Shown in pieces: positions 1 to 7,378 of a stretch of 15,426 nt of DNA. The notes below the pieces were generated by a model. It ran no database searches. It worked only from the letters and a program-made list of their open reading frames with translations, and had not been told where the DNA came from. Each line of letters opens with the position of its first letter. Position 1 is the stretch's first letter. The translations under genes were made by a program, and so were the position numbers. Source of the DNA: Methanobacteriota archaeon (GTDB lineage: Archaea > Thermoplasmatota > Poseidoniia > MGIII > CG-Epi1); assembly GCA_029977605.1 (NCBI GenBank), contig JAPOKN010000025.1, positions 1-15,426 of the forward strand, read 5' to 3'.

Positions 1-1
1 C

Positions 2-469
2 ACAGATGGTGCAGGAATTTTGGAAGCATTGGCTCAAGCAGGATTCACTGGACATGTGTTCGGTGGTGACGGACCAGCAGGTATTGGTCTATTCGAAAAA
101 CTAACAGATAATGCAACAGCTGTGAACTTCACAGTATCAGCACCTCGTGCAGGTACTACTTATGGAGATTTCGAAGCTAGATACGATGGTAATGCATCAA
201 CTGTAGGTAGTATCAAGACATATGTTTTGACCGCTTACGATGCAACCATGATTATTGGAAAGGCAGCAATGACTGACGGAACAATAGTAGCAGGTATCGA
301 GTCTGTTGGAACAAACTACGAAGGTGCTTCCGGTCTTATTACTTTTGAAAGTAATGGAGATGTAAACGGAGCAGGATACGACATCTGTACCTACGGTGGA
401 GACGATACAGCAGGAACATACACCTGTGGTAAATTCTGGACCGCAGAAAACGGAGTCGAGTCAGCATAG
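2..469 (+). CDS. livK: Branched-chain amino acid ABC transporter substrate-binding protein, C-terminal part (5' end outside window)
   Basis: This is the C-terminal ~155 residues of an extracellular LivK-type (type I periplasmic-binding fold) receptor that would deliver branched-chain or other hydrophobic amino acids, or possibly amides or urea, to the permease encoded next. The frame is open from base 2, so the TTG at 20 is internal and not the start. Family-like signs are the GFTGHVFGGDG strand-turn, the TYGDFEARY segment that is usually F-x-x-x-Y in this family, and the conserved AYDATMIIGKA helix. Two cysteines near the end (in DICTYGG and YTCGKFW) could form a disulfide outside the cell. 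The signal peptide or lipobox is not visible. Codon use favours C-ending codons (Phe TTC 6 of 7, Tyr TAC 6 of 8), unlike the permease gene after it, which suggests higher expression. Substrate cannot be fixed from this fragment. Confidence 0.85.
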   Translation, partial: TDGAGILEALAQAGFTGHVFGGDGPAGIGLFEKLTDNATAVNFTVSAPRAGTTYGDFEARYDGNASTVGSIKTYVLTAYDATMIIGKAAMTDGTIVAGIESVGTNYEGASGLITFESNGDVNGAGYDICTYGGDDTAGTYTCGKFWTAENGVESA

Positions 470-473
470 AAAA

Positions 474-490
474 TCCAAACTTAGTTTGGA
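474..490 (+). other. Short perfect hairpin just after the livK stop
   Basis: TCCAAAC at 474-480 is exactly complementary to GTTTGGA at 484-490, with a 3-base TTA loop. It begins five bases after the livK stop codon. It could protect the 3' end of the livK message or be the first helix of the larger structured gap. A 7-bp stem on its own is weak evidence. Confidence 0.45.
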
Positions 491-500
491 AAACGTAAGA

Positions 501-566
501 GCGCTGCAGTAGGTCTTCGGACCTACTGTGGTGTCGCACACGTTCCCATGAAGATTTAATTTTTTT
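501..566 (+). terminator. cUUCGg-capped hairpin followed by a T-run: candidate livK 3' end or attenuator
   Basis: CAGTAGGTC (507-515) and GACCTACTG (520-528) form a perfect 9-bp stem closed by a TTCG loop with a C-G closing pair, the very stable cUUCGg tetraloop. The helix extends outward to 501-534 with G-U and C-G pairs, and AACGT (492-496) can pair with ACGTT (540-544) below an internal loop. Seven T's follow at 560-566. Archaeal transcription ends mainly at U-runs, and a stable hairpin can protect the new 3' end. The inferred role is partial termination or processing, so that more binding protein than permease is made. The hairpin is certain; its function is not. Confidence 0.55.
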
Positions 567-624
567 AAGTCGGCTTTTTGATGGGGACGTGTTAATAGGT
601 TTAAAATGTTAAAAGCTGACTTAA
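538..624 (+). promoter_or_regulatory. Candidate pseudoknot RNA element spanning the livHM start codon
   Basis: Two long complementary pairs interleave here. Stem A pairs 538-549 with 581-592: 12 bp, one G-U at 544/586. Stem B pairs 565-578 with 611-624: 14 bp, one G-U at 572/617. The order A, B, A', B' is that of an H-type pseudoknot, with a 15-base AT-rich first loop (550-564), a 2-base junction (579-580), and an 18-base loop (593-610) that contains the permease ATG at 606. Stem B buries codons 2 to 7. Because the arms do not overlap, both stems could coexist, or they could act as alternative hairpins. Either form should affect translation start of the permease. Alternatively, the inverted repeats act as DNA operators. 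I recognise no known riboswitch family. Confidence 0.5.
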
Positions 625-3600
625 TCAATTTTTGGAATTCGCTTTCAATCTTAAAGCAAAGGATAATATTTGGGTTTATTTTTTTCTCAGATTCTTACTT
701 AGGCTTAACTTATGGAAAAGGTTCTCTTAATTTTATAGATTTACTCTTAGGTGGAAATTTACCTTCTGATTTTGTTTGGTTACTCCAAACATTTCAGATG
801 ATTTGTGTTGGTTTCTACTTTGTTAAGATATTGTTTGAAAATGTTCCGCCATCTAGGACACGCACAGCTATGATGTGTATGTCTCCATTCTTACTCATTC
901 TACATGTACTATTATCACTTAATATTTTACTATCTGGCCAAGGATTAGTGGCTAATTTATCATTTAATCTTGGTACAATAGGCATTTCAACATTAACTTG
1001 GTCATCAACATACCTTGCAATTGCAGTGGGATGTACTTTGACTTACAGTGTTCAAAGGTATGGTAATTTTGCTCAGAGTGAATTTTTCATGCTAGGAATG
1101 TATGTAGGAATTGCTTTTATGTGGACAGATTGGCTTTTCCCAATTAGTGAAGCTCCAGCAGATGATACCTTAGTATGGTCTCTATTTGCATATGTTGTAG
1201 TGGGAGCTTTTATCTTAACAGGAATTGCAGGAATAATTATCGATCGTTTAGTCTTCAAGGGTTTTAGAGATAGCAAATCATCTCCAGATGTGATGATGAT
1301 AGCCTCATTAGGAGTAGCTATGATTTTGCGTTCTCTTGTATATCTTCGATTTGGTTCTAATACAAAGCGTTTGGTCCCAGATAAGGATTGGATGTCTGGA
1401 GAACAGCGCTGGGAAATTCCTACCTATATTGTGAAATTAAATTTAGGTAACTTAAGTTGGCCAGTTATAGATTCAGGGACTACAAATTATCCCTACGATA
1501 ATGCCTTTCTACCTATTATTATTTTCATCAGCGTATTCTTGTTAGTTTTACTTCTAAATTATACACGTTTGGGCCGTAGAATGAGAGCCGTTGCAGATAA
1601 TCCTGAATTAGCAGCTAGCAGTGGAATTAATGTTGAACGAGTCCAAATGACTAGCGCTTTTTTATCAGCAGGGATTTCTGGTTTAGGCGGTGCAGTTTTC
1701 GGTTTAACGGTATTATTCAGTCCTCAAACAGCATTTACTCTTCTTTTACCAGCTTTTGCAGTGATTGTTTTAGGTACAATAGGTTCAGTTCAGGGAGCTA
1801 TTGTTGCTTCATTAATAATCGGATTTGTCAGGGCTATATCTGAACCCGTTCTTTCAGGAATTGGAAATCCTCTTGAAAGAACCAATTATTATGCACTCGC
1901 AGGCGTGACTCCTTATGCAATAATCATAGCAATTTTGCTAATTATGCCAGAGGGTATTGGTAAAGCTTATCAAGAGTGGAATATCGAAAGGATAAGAAAA
2001 AGAGCATCAGATAAAGCTAAGAGTGATAAAAGAAGGTCTACTATTTTGGGAGTATTATTTGGTTGGGCCGGAGCTCACCAAATAGATCAAGGAAGAAGTT
2101 CTAGAGGTGTCACGATGCTCGTTTTGAGTATCAGCTCATTCGCTTTAGGTAAATCATTTTCATTTATACGTGATAACTCCTTTGCAGGTAAAGGTGCAGT
2201 TCTTCCTCCCGAAGGTCTTAATTCGAGCATGCATGCAGAATGGATATCAGTAGTTGAAAGAGAACAAACTGTTATTGAGTTATTAGGTATTTTTGGAGAT
2301 ATATTATGGCCTTGGGTTCCAATATTTATTTGGTTGTTTGCAATTTATGAATCATATTTAATCTATCATAATAAATATGTTGATTTGCTTCATAAACCAA
2401 AATCTATTACTATCGATTATCTAGATTCGATTAATTTACAGATATCGAATTTTCTGGTTTCGGTTCAGAGTAAATTTACAGTAACTTCTGGAGGGACTAA
2501 ATATGTGGATAAGATAAATGGTTTAGCAAGTAAATACAATTCAATTTTAAACGATAAAGTAGGTGAAGTTTCTTCAAACTTTTTTAATTACATTGGAGCC
2601 GAGCATGGCCGAGAATCTGAGAATGGCTCCAGAGTAATGTTTGCCGCTTTACTTTTACTTTTAATATACATAGTATACTGGCTTCCATCAATAACGGATT
2701 TTACCAAACTTCTCCAGGTATCTAATTTTTTAGTTACACTATCTATATTTTTGTTACTCGCATTTTCACTAAATATCCATACTGGAATGACAGGATTGGT
2801 TAACTTTGGAGTTATTTTCTTTGTTGCTATTGGAGCCATTATCGTTGGAGTTTTAACCGCACCTAGTGATAACTTTGGGTATGACTGGGATATAGTTCCT
2901 GCAATAATTGTAGCAGTTATATTCGGTGCGATATTTGGTTGGCTTCTTGCTTATCCTACAGCTAGACTGAGAACCGATTACTTTGCGATTATTACGATTT
3001 CTTTAGGTGAAATAGTAAGAATTTTACTGATGGGTGAGCCTCTTCTCCGTACAGGAACAAATGTTTCTGCAGTAGGCGTTCAAAATTATCCATTGCCTCT
3101 TCAAAAATGGTGGTTCTGTGGAGATGAAGCTCCAGTATCCTCACAAGGAACTGAGTACTCGCCTTCAGCCTGTGCTTCAAATGCAGAACTTGTTCCAGAT
3201 AGTCCAGCTAGAAAAGCGGTGGAATATTTTGAGATGATTGGATTAGATTTAGAGGGCAAAGCAGTTCCTTACATGTTTCTATTATCTGTAATTACGTTTA
3301 CTTCAGCATTAATTGTTTGGTGGTTGCTAAATATTCTATTTAATTCTCCATGGGGTAGAATCTTAAGATCTATTCGTGAGGATGAAGAAGTTGCACAGCA
3401 TCATGGGCATGATATTTTTACTCACAAAGCTAGAAGTCTAGCATTAGGAGGTGCCATTGCGGCCCTTGCCGGAGCATTTTGGGCATGGAAATTAACTGGA
3501 TTTCAACCTAGCTTTATGTCGCCTGCTAAGTCAACATTCCTTGTTTGGGCTGCTTTTATAATTGGGGGGGCTGGAAATAATAGAGGAATGCTAATCGGTG

Positions 3601-4106
3601 CTATGGTAATTACGCTTACTGAATTTTTGTTTAATGTGCTAGTGGCTGCACAAAGTAGTCCAGACCTTGCTCTTGGAGACACAGCTAAAGTAATAGATGA
3701 AAATTTTGTATGGATGATAGAGTCTCCATTGGAGATTTCCTCTTACCTTTTAATTTTTTCAATTATATTATTTGTATTCAGGAGGTATGGAGCCTCTGAA
3801 ACATTATTTTGGTTTTCATTCATATTTATGGCATGCCATTTTATGTTTGACCAACGTTCAATAGACTTAGTTTTCCCTGAAGTGCTAGGTGGAATTCAGG
3901 TTCAAATGACCTATGTGAAATTGATGCTGATAGGCTTACTAATTATGGTCTCATTGAAATATAATCCTAAAGGTTTACTTCCGGAGGTGCCTTACAGGCC
4001 AGAGCGACCTGTGGTCTCTGCAAGCTTCTCTGAAGATCAAGCCATTGCGGCAATTCCTGATTACGATGAATTAAATGATGAGGAGGTGAATACTGACGAT
4101 GAATAA
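606..4106 (+). CDS. Fused LivH-LivM permease of a branched-chain amino acid ABC transporter, with an internal TM2-like segment
   Basis: This 1166-residue membrane protein holds both permease halves of a LIV/HAAT importer in one chain. Residues 1-~125 are an extra N-terminal region with about three hydrophobic stretches (roughly 18-35, 55-75 and 88-110). Residues ~129-455 are LivH-like: the YGNFAQSEFFMLGMY segment matches LivH NFAHGEFFMLGAY, and the coupling loop GRRMRAVADNPELAASSGI is near 323-342. Residues ~477-600 resemble a TM2 domain (GAHQIDQGRSSRGV, then a hydrophobic helix around IFIWLFAIYESYLIY) with an expanded loop. Residues ~675-1135 are LivM-like: LNIHTGMTGLVNFG, RLRTDYFAIITISLGEI, and the coupling loop GRILRSIREDEEVAQHHGHD near 917-936. 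LivH and LivM are usually separate proteins of about 300-430 residues. The start at 606 is the only ATG available, with a stop codon in frame just upstream (579). The end overlaps livG by 8 bases, implying translational coupling. Confidence 0.9.
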   Translation: MLKADLINFWNSLSILKQRIIFGFIFFSDSYLGLTYGKGSLNFIDLLLGGNLPSDFVWLLQTFQMICVGFYFVKILFENVPPSRTRTAMMCMSPFLLILHVLLSLNILLSGQGLVANLSFNLGTIGISTLTWSSTYLAIAVGCTLTYSVQRYGNFAQSEFFMLGMYVGIAFMWTDWLFPISEAPADDTLVWSLFAYVVVGAFILTGIAGIIIDRLVFKGFRDSKSSPDVMMIASLGVAMILRSLVYLRFGSNTKRLVPDKDWMSGEQRWEIPTYIVKLNLGNLSWPVIDSGTTNYPYDNAFLPIIIFISVFLLVLLLNYTRLGRRMRAVADNPELAASSGINVERVQMTSAFLSAGISGLGGAVFGLTVLFSPQTAFTLLLPAFAVIVLGTIGSVQGAIVASLIIGFVRAISEPVLSGIGNPLERTNYYALAGVTPYAIIIAILLIMPEGIGKAYQEWNIERIRKRASDKAKSDKRRSTILGVLFGWAGAHQIDQGRSSRGVTMLVLSISSFALGKSFSFIRDNSFAGKGAVLPPEGLNSSMHAEWISVVEREQTVIELLGIFGDILWPWVPIFIWLFAIYESYLIYHNKYVDLLHKPKSITIDYLDSINLQISNFLVSVQSKFTVTSGGTKYVDKINGLASKYNSILNDKVGEVSSNFFNYIGAEHGRESENGSRVMFAALLLLLIYIVYWLPSITDFTKLLQVSNFLVTLSIFLLLAFSLNIHTGMTGLVNFGVIFFVAIGAIIVGVLTAPSDNFGYDWDIVPAIIVAVIFGAIFGWLLAYPTARLRTDYFAIITISLGEIVRILLMGEPLLRTGTNVSAVGVQNYPLPLQKWWFCGDEAPVSSQGTEYSPSACASNAELVPDSPARKAVEYFEMIGLDLEGKAVPYMFLLSVITFTSALIVWWLLNILFNSPWGRILRSIREDEEVAQHHGHDIFTHKARSLALGGAIAALAGAFWAWKLTGFQPSFMSPAKSTFLVWAAFIIGGAGNNRGMLIGAMVITLTEFLFNVLVAAQSSPDLALGDTAKVIDENFVWMIESPLEISSYLLIFSIILFVFRRYGASETLFWFSFIFMACHFMFDQRSIDLVFPEVLGGIQVQMTYVKLMLIGLLIMVSLKYNPKGLLPEVPYRPERPVVSASFSEDQAIAAIPDYDELNDEEVNTDDE
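4081..4088 (+). promoter_or_regulatory. Strong ribosome-binding site for livG
   Basis: AGGAGGTG lies inside the last codons of the fused permease gene, 10 bases before the livG ATG. It supports the ATG at 4099 and re-initiation at the overlapping junction. Confidence 0.8.
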
Positions 4107-4902
4107 AGTTCTGAAAGTTGATAAACTAAGAAAAGAGTTTGGAGGGCTTGTAGCTGTCAAAGATGTTTCTTTCGAAGTTGATAAAGGAGAATTTATTGGA
4201 CTAATTGGACCTAATGGGTGTGGTAAATCAACTACATTTAATTGTATAAGTGGTTCGCTGAAGCAAACATCAGGAAAAGTTGAGTTTTTCGATACAGATA
4301 TATCTGATTTACGGCCAGATCAAATTCAGAAAATAGGTATGACTAGAACTTTTCAGCACACAAGGTTATGGCGTGAAATGACAGTTATTGAAAATTTACT
4401 AGTGCCCCCTAGAGATCAATTTAAGCCAAGTCTGTGGAAATCTATTTGGGAAGGAAAGCAAAATGAAAACGAAATTAATCGTCTAAATAGAGCTTATGAA
4501 GTTTTAGAACAGCTTGAAATTCCACATATGGCTAATAATCTTGCAAGTGAATTATCTGGTGGGCAAAGTAAACTTGTAGACATTGGTAGGTCTATGATGG
4601 GTGAACCAAAACTGTTACTTTTGGATGAGCCTGTTGCAGGTGTGGCTGGACCTTTAGCAATGAAAATCTTCTCAAACCTCAGAAACCTAGTTGATGAAAC
4701 TGGGATATCGGTTTTAATTATTGAGCACAATATGGATTTTATTCTACGCCAAGGTGTTGATAGAATTGTAGTTATGAACGAGGGAGAGGTACTGATGGTT
4801 GGTTCACCCTCTGAGGTTAAAGGCAGTAAAGAAGTGATTTCAGCATATCTCGGATCCTCTGAGGATTGGGAATGGGAAAAATTGGCTCAGGAGGAAGAAT
4901 AA
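4099..4902 (+). CDS. livG: Branched-chain amino acid ABC transporter ATP-binding protein LivG
   Basis: This is one of the two cytoplasmic ATPases that drive the LivH/LivM permease. All ABC motifs are present: Walker A GPNGCGKST at 37-45, Q-loop glutamine ~86 in TRTFQHTRLW, signature LSGGQ at 152-156, Walker B LLLLDEP with D176-E177, and the switch histidine ~210 in IIEHNMDF. The long insertion between Q-loop and signature (IENLLVPPRDQ onward) and the H-switch are LivG-like rather than LivF-like. At 267 residues it is slightly longer than the usual ~255, with an acidic tail (EDWEWEKLAQEEE). The start overlaps the permease gene by 8 bases behind a strong ribosome-binding site, and the end overlaps livF by one base (TAATG), so the three genes should be translated together. 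Confidence 0.93.
   Translation: MNKVLKVDKLRKEFGGLVAVKDVSFEVDKGEFIGLIGPNGCGKSTTFNCISGSLKQTSGKVEFFDTDISDLRPDQIQKIGMTRTFQHTRLWREMTVIENLLVPPRDQFKPSLWKSIWEGKQNENEINRLNRAYEVLEQLEIPHMANNLASELSGGQSKLVDIGRSMMGEPKLLLLDEPVAGVAGPLAMKIFSNLRNLVDETGISVLIIEHNMDFILRQGVDRIVVMNEGEVLMVGSPSEVKGSKEVISAYLGSSEDWEWEKLAQEEE
4889..4894 (+). promoter_or_regulatory. Ribosome-binding site that fixes the livF start
   Basis: AGGAGG ends 7 bases before the ATG at 4902. The longer reading from the ATG at 4866 would add 12 residues overlapping the livG tail and has no comparable site, so 4902 is preferred. Confidence 0.8.
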
Positions 4903-5621
4903 TGGCTAGGTGGTTAGATGTAAAAAATGTTGAGGGAGGTTACGGTTCTGTTAAAATTATTCATGGGATAGATATGCATGTCGACGAAGGAGAATTTGTA
5001 ACTATCATTGGACCAAATGGCTGTGGCAAATCTACTCTGATTAAGATTATTTTTGGAATCGCAACGTACTATGGTGGAAAAGTTGAACACAAAGGCGAAG
5101 ATGTTTCTGGATGGCGTACAGACCGATTAGCAACAAGGGGGATAGCTTATGTCCCTCAAGTTGACAATGTTTTCCCTTCATTATCAGTTGAAGAAAATTT
5201 ACAAATGGGAGGTAACTCACTTTCATCAAGCCTTCTAAGTGAAAGAATAGGTCATGCCTTAGATATGTTTCCAGATTTGAAAGATAGAACGCATGACTTG
5301 GCAGCTTCATTATCTGGAGGAGAAAGGCAAATGCTCGCCATTGGTAGGGCTCTAATTAATCAACCAGATTTCTTACTTTTAGATGAGCCCACAGCGGCCT
5401 TAAGTCCTCTTTACCAACAGCAAATTATTGAAAGAATAGACGCCCTTAGGGAAGTAGGAATCACTGTGCTAATAGTCGAGCAAAATGCACGGTTATCTTT
5501 AGCTAGATCTGATAGAGGATATATTTTATCAAATGGTAAAGTAGTCCATACGGGCAATGCTGAAGATATTCTTAATGATCCACATATCAATGAATATTTC
5601 TTAGGTACTAAAGGAGATTAG
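4902..5621 (+). CDS. livF: Branched-chain amino acid ABC transporter ATP-binding protein LivF
   Basis: This is the second ATPase of the importer, 239 residues from the ATG at 4902, close to the usual 233-237 for LivF. Walker A GPNGCGKST is at 37-45, the Q-loop (YVPQVDNVFPSLSVEENL) has Q86, the signature LSGGE is at 137-141, and Walker B FLLLDEP has D161-E162. The switch position is glutamine (Q194 in IVEQNARLSL), as is normal for LivF, where LVEQN replaces the usual histidine. It should pair with LivG as a heterodimer beneath the fused permease. The start codon shares a base with the livG stop (TAATG). A ribosome-binding site for the next gene lies at its 3' end, so transcription probably continues. 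Confidence 0.93.
   Translation: MARWLDVKNVEGGYGSVKIIHGIDMHVDEGEFVTIIGPNGCGKSTLIKIIFGIATYYGGKVEHKGEDVSGWRTDRLATRGIAYVPQVDNVFPSLSVEENLQMGGNSLSSSLLSERIGHALDMFPDLKDRTHDLAASLSGGERQMLAIGRALINQPDFLLLDEPTAALSPLYQQQIIERIDALREVGITVLIVEQNARLSLARSDRGYILSNGKVVHTGNAEDILNDPHINEYFLGTKGD
5611..5616 (+). promoter_or_regulatory. Ribosome-binding site supporting a TTG start for the EamA transporter
   Basis: AAGGAG ends 9 bases before the TTG at 5626. The next in-frame ATG is about 16 codons downstream, inside the first membrane helix, so TTG is the better start. Confidence 0.65.
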
Positions 5622-5625
5622 TTTT

Positions 5626-6585
5626 TTGACTTCTCAGACACCAGCCTACAATTCTAGGTTCATTTACATCCTAATGTTCTTAGTCGCTTTTTTTTGGGGC
5701 TTAGCATGGCCTGCAGGAAGAATTCTTGCTACAGATTTACTAGATTATCCTTATTCAGTTATGTTTTTTAGATATTTGTTTGCTATACCTGTCTTATTTG
5801 GATGGCTCTGGTTTAAAGAAGGAAATATAGTTCCCTTGAAAAGAGACTATAGTTATTTGCTATTACTCGCGTTTACTTCAGTTTTTCTCTATCAATTTGG
5901 ATACATGTTTGGAATGCAGAAGACGGCAGCATCAGACGCATCTTTGATAATTGGATTTAATCCTGTGTCAGTGTCGTTATTATCAGTTTTTATTCTTTCA
6001 CATAGCCTCACACGAAATGGAATGATTGGAATTTTTTTAAGTTTTACTGGAGTTGTGCTAATTTTTCTTGCGTCACCAAATGTAGATATCAATTTTTCAG
6101 ATAGATTAATTGGAAATGCGTACATAATGTTCGGAGCTTTTGCATATGCCATTTATGTAGTTGCCATGAGAAGATATGTTTTAGTCATACGTGAAAATCC
6201 TTTGAGTTCATTAGCTACCATATCTTGGACTTCGTTAATTGGATGCTTGATGTTTGTTCCGTTTGTGATCAATGAATCGCCTTGGAATAGAGTTTGGGAA
6301 AACGAGGAGTGGGCTTTGATAGCATACTTAGGAGTATTATCTACTGCATTGTGTTATGTTTTTTTTGCCATGGGTGTTGAAACCATAGGGGCAAACAAAG
6401 CAGCTAGTTTCATCAATGTAGTTCCTATTTTTGGAATTTTATCAAGTTGGCTTTGGATTGGTGAAGAGCTTGGATTAGTTCAGATTGTTAGTTTCATTTT
6501 AATATATTTTGGTGTAAAATTAGTAAATCAACAACCGCCAGAAACCATTAAAAGTAGTTCAGAGATTTCAGTTCAAGATGATTGA
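5626..6585 (+). CDS. EamA/DMT-superfamily membrane transporter
   Basis: This 319-residue hydrophobic protein has the length and spacing of ten helices in two EamA repeats. Repeat one opens with LMFLVAFFWGLAWPAGRIL and repeat two with AYIMFGAFAYAIYVVAMRRYV. The FFRYLFAIPVLFGW and GVVLIFLA stretches, and the late GANKAASFINVVPIFGILSSWLWIGEEL segment, are typical of the drug/metabolite transporter family. Members export or import amino acids, nucleotide sugars or small metabolites; the substrate is not readable here. Start is TTG at 5626, supported by an AAGGAG site in the livF end. The gap to livF is only 4 bases and the end overlaps the ZIP gene by 8 bases, so it probably belongs to the liv transcript. 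An amino acid exporter that balances uptake would fit the context, but that is inference. Confidence 0.85.
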   Translation: MTSQTPAYNSRFIYILMFLVAFFWGLAWPAGRILATDLLDYPYSVMFFRYLFAIPVLFGWLWFKEGNIVPLKRDYSYLLLLAFTSVFLYQFGYMFGMQKTAASDASLIIGFNPVSVSLLSVFILSHSLTRNGMIGIFLSFTGVVLIFLASPNVDINFSDRLIGNAYIMFGAFAYAIYVVAMRRYVLVIRENPLSSLATISWTSLIGCLMFVPFVINESPWNRVWENEEWALIAYLGVLSTALCYVFFAMGVETIGANKAASFINVVPIFGILSSWLWIGEELGLVQIVSFILIYFGVKLVNQQPPETIKSSSEISVQDD

Positions 6586-7378
6586 TACATTTGAAGATTT
6601 AGATCCAATATTACAAGCCCTTTTAGCAGGGTTATTTACTTGGGGTATGACTGCAGCAGGAGCAGGTTTAGTTTTCATTTTAGATATTAATAGAAAAGTT
6701 TTGGATGGGATGCTTGGTTTTGCAGCAGGTGTAATGATTGCTGCAAGTTGTTTCGGTCTTCTTGGACCTGCTATAGATCAAACCGATGGTGAAGGTTTGT
6801 CTAAGGTTTTACCTGCAGCTTTTGGTTTCATTTTGGGAGGCGTTTGCATGCGTGTTATTGATATTTATTTGCCACATTTGCACCCTGGAGCACCTCATGA
6901 AGAGGTTGAGGGAGTGAAGACCACTTGGCATAGAAGTATGTTATTAATTTCTTCAATTACACTTCACAACGTGCCTGAGGGATTGGCAGTAGGTGTAGCT
7001 TTTGGTGCTGCAGCTACAGGTGACAGTCTTGGTGCAGCTATTGCTTTGGCCATTGGTATAGGAATTCAAAATTTTCCAGAAGGGGCTGCAGTATCAGTCC
7101 CACTAAGGAGGGAAGGTTTATCGAAAAAAGAGAGTTTTTGGTGGGGTCAATTATCTGCTCTTGTTGAGCCTATTTCAGCAGTTATAGGTGCAGCAGTTGT
7201 TGTCTACATGACACCAATTCTTCCATATGCCTTAGCTTTTGCAGCAGGAGCTATGATATTTGTGGTAGTAGAGGAATTAGTTCCAGAGGCCCATAGAGGG
7301 AAAAACGGAGATATAGCGACCATGGGAGTTATGTTTGGATTCACTATAATGATGGTATTGGATGTGGCTTTAGGCTAA
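6578..7378 (+). CDS. ZIP-family metal transporter, GufA/ZIP11-like
   Basis: This 266-residue membrane protein would move zinc or another divalent metal into the cytoplasm. The TM4 metal-site motif HNVPEG is at 130-135 and the TM5 motif QNFPEG at 164-169, followed by AVSVPLRREG. The TM5 form with Q rather than H, and the late EELVPEAHR at 232-240, point to the GufA/ZIP11 subgroup. A histidine-bearing loop (LPHLHPGAPHEEVEG, ~98-112) between helices 3 and 4 is normal for ZIP proteins. It overlaps the EamA gene by 8 bases without a clear ribosome-binding site, so coupling is likely. Its stop codon overlaps that of the convergent msrA gene by 4 bases. Confidence 0.88.
   Translation: MIDTFEDLDPILQALLAGLFTWGMTAAGAGLVFILDINRKVLDGMLGFAAGVMIAASCFGLLGPAIDQTDGEGLSKVLPAAFGFILGGVCMRVIDIYLPHLHPGAPHEEVEGVKTTWHRSMLLISSITLHNVPEGLAVGVAFGAAATGDSLGAAIALAIGIGIQNFPEGAAVSVPLRREGLSKKESFWWGQLSALVEPISAVIGAAVVVYMTPILPYALAFAAGAMIFVVVEELVPEAHRGKNGDIATMGVMFGFTIMMVLDVALG

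Noticed and set aside
339..539. Minus-strand open frame opposite the end of livK and the hairpin region.
   Set aside because: The translation is low-complexity, has no recognisable motif, and mirrors the strongly biased livK coding strand.
548..595. Two tiny open frames in the livK-livHM gap (ATG AAG ATT TAA at 548-559 and ATG GGG ACG TGT TAA at 581-595) as possible leader peptides.
   Set aside because: They are 3 and 4 codons long, have no ribosome-binding site, and their ATGs are part of the paired arms, so the sequence is already explained by the RNA stem.
470..624. The inverted repeats after livK as ends of a mobile element or as a CRISPR-like or tRNA structure.
   Set aside because: There is no transposase, no target duplication, no repeat-spacer series and no tRNA arms; the differences between arms are G-U pairs, which points to RNA pairing.
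4866..4901. Longer livF start at the ATG at 4866.
   Set aside because: It would overlap livG by 37 bases and add glycine-rich residues absent from LivF, while the ATG at 4902 has an ideal AGGAGG site.
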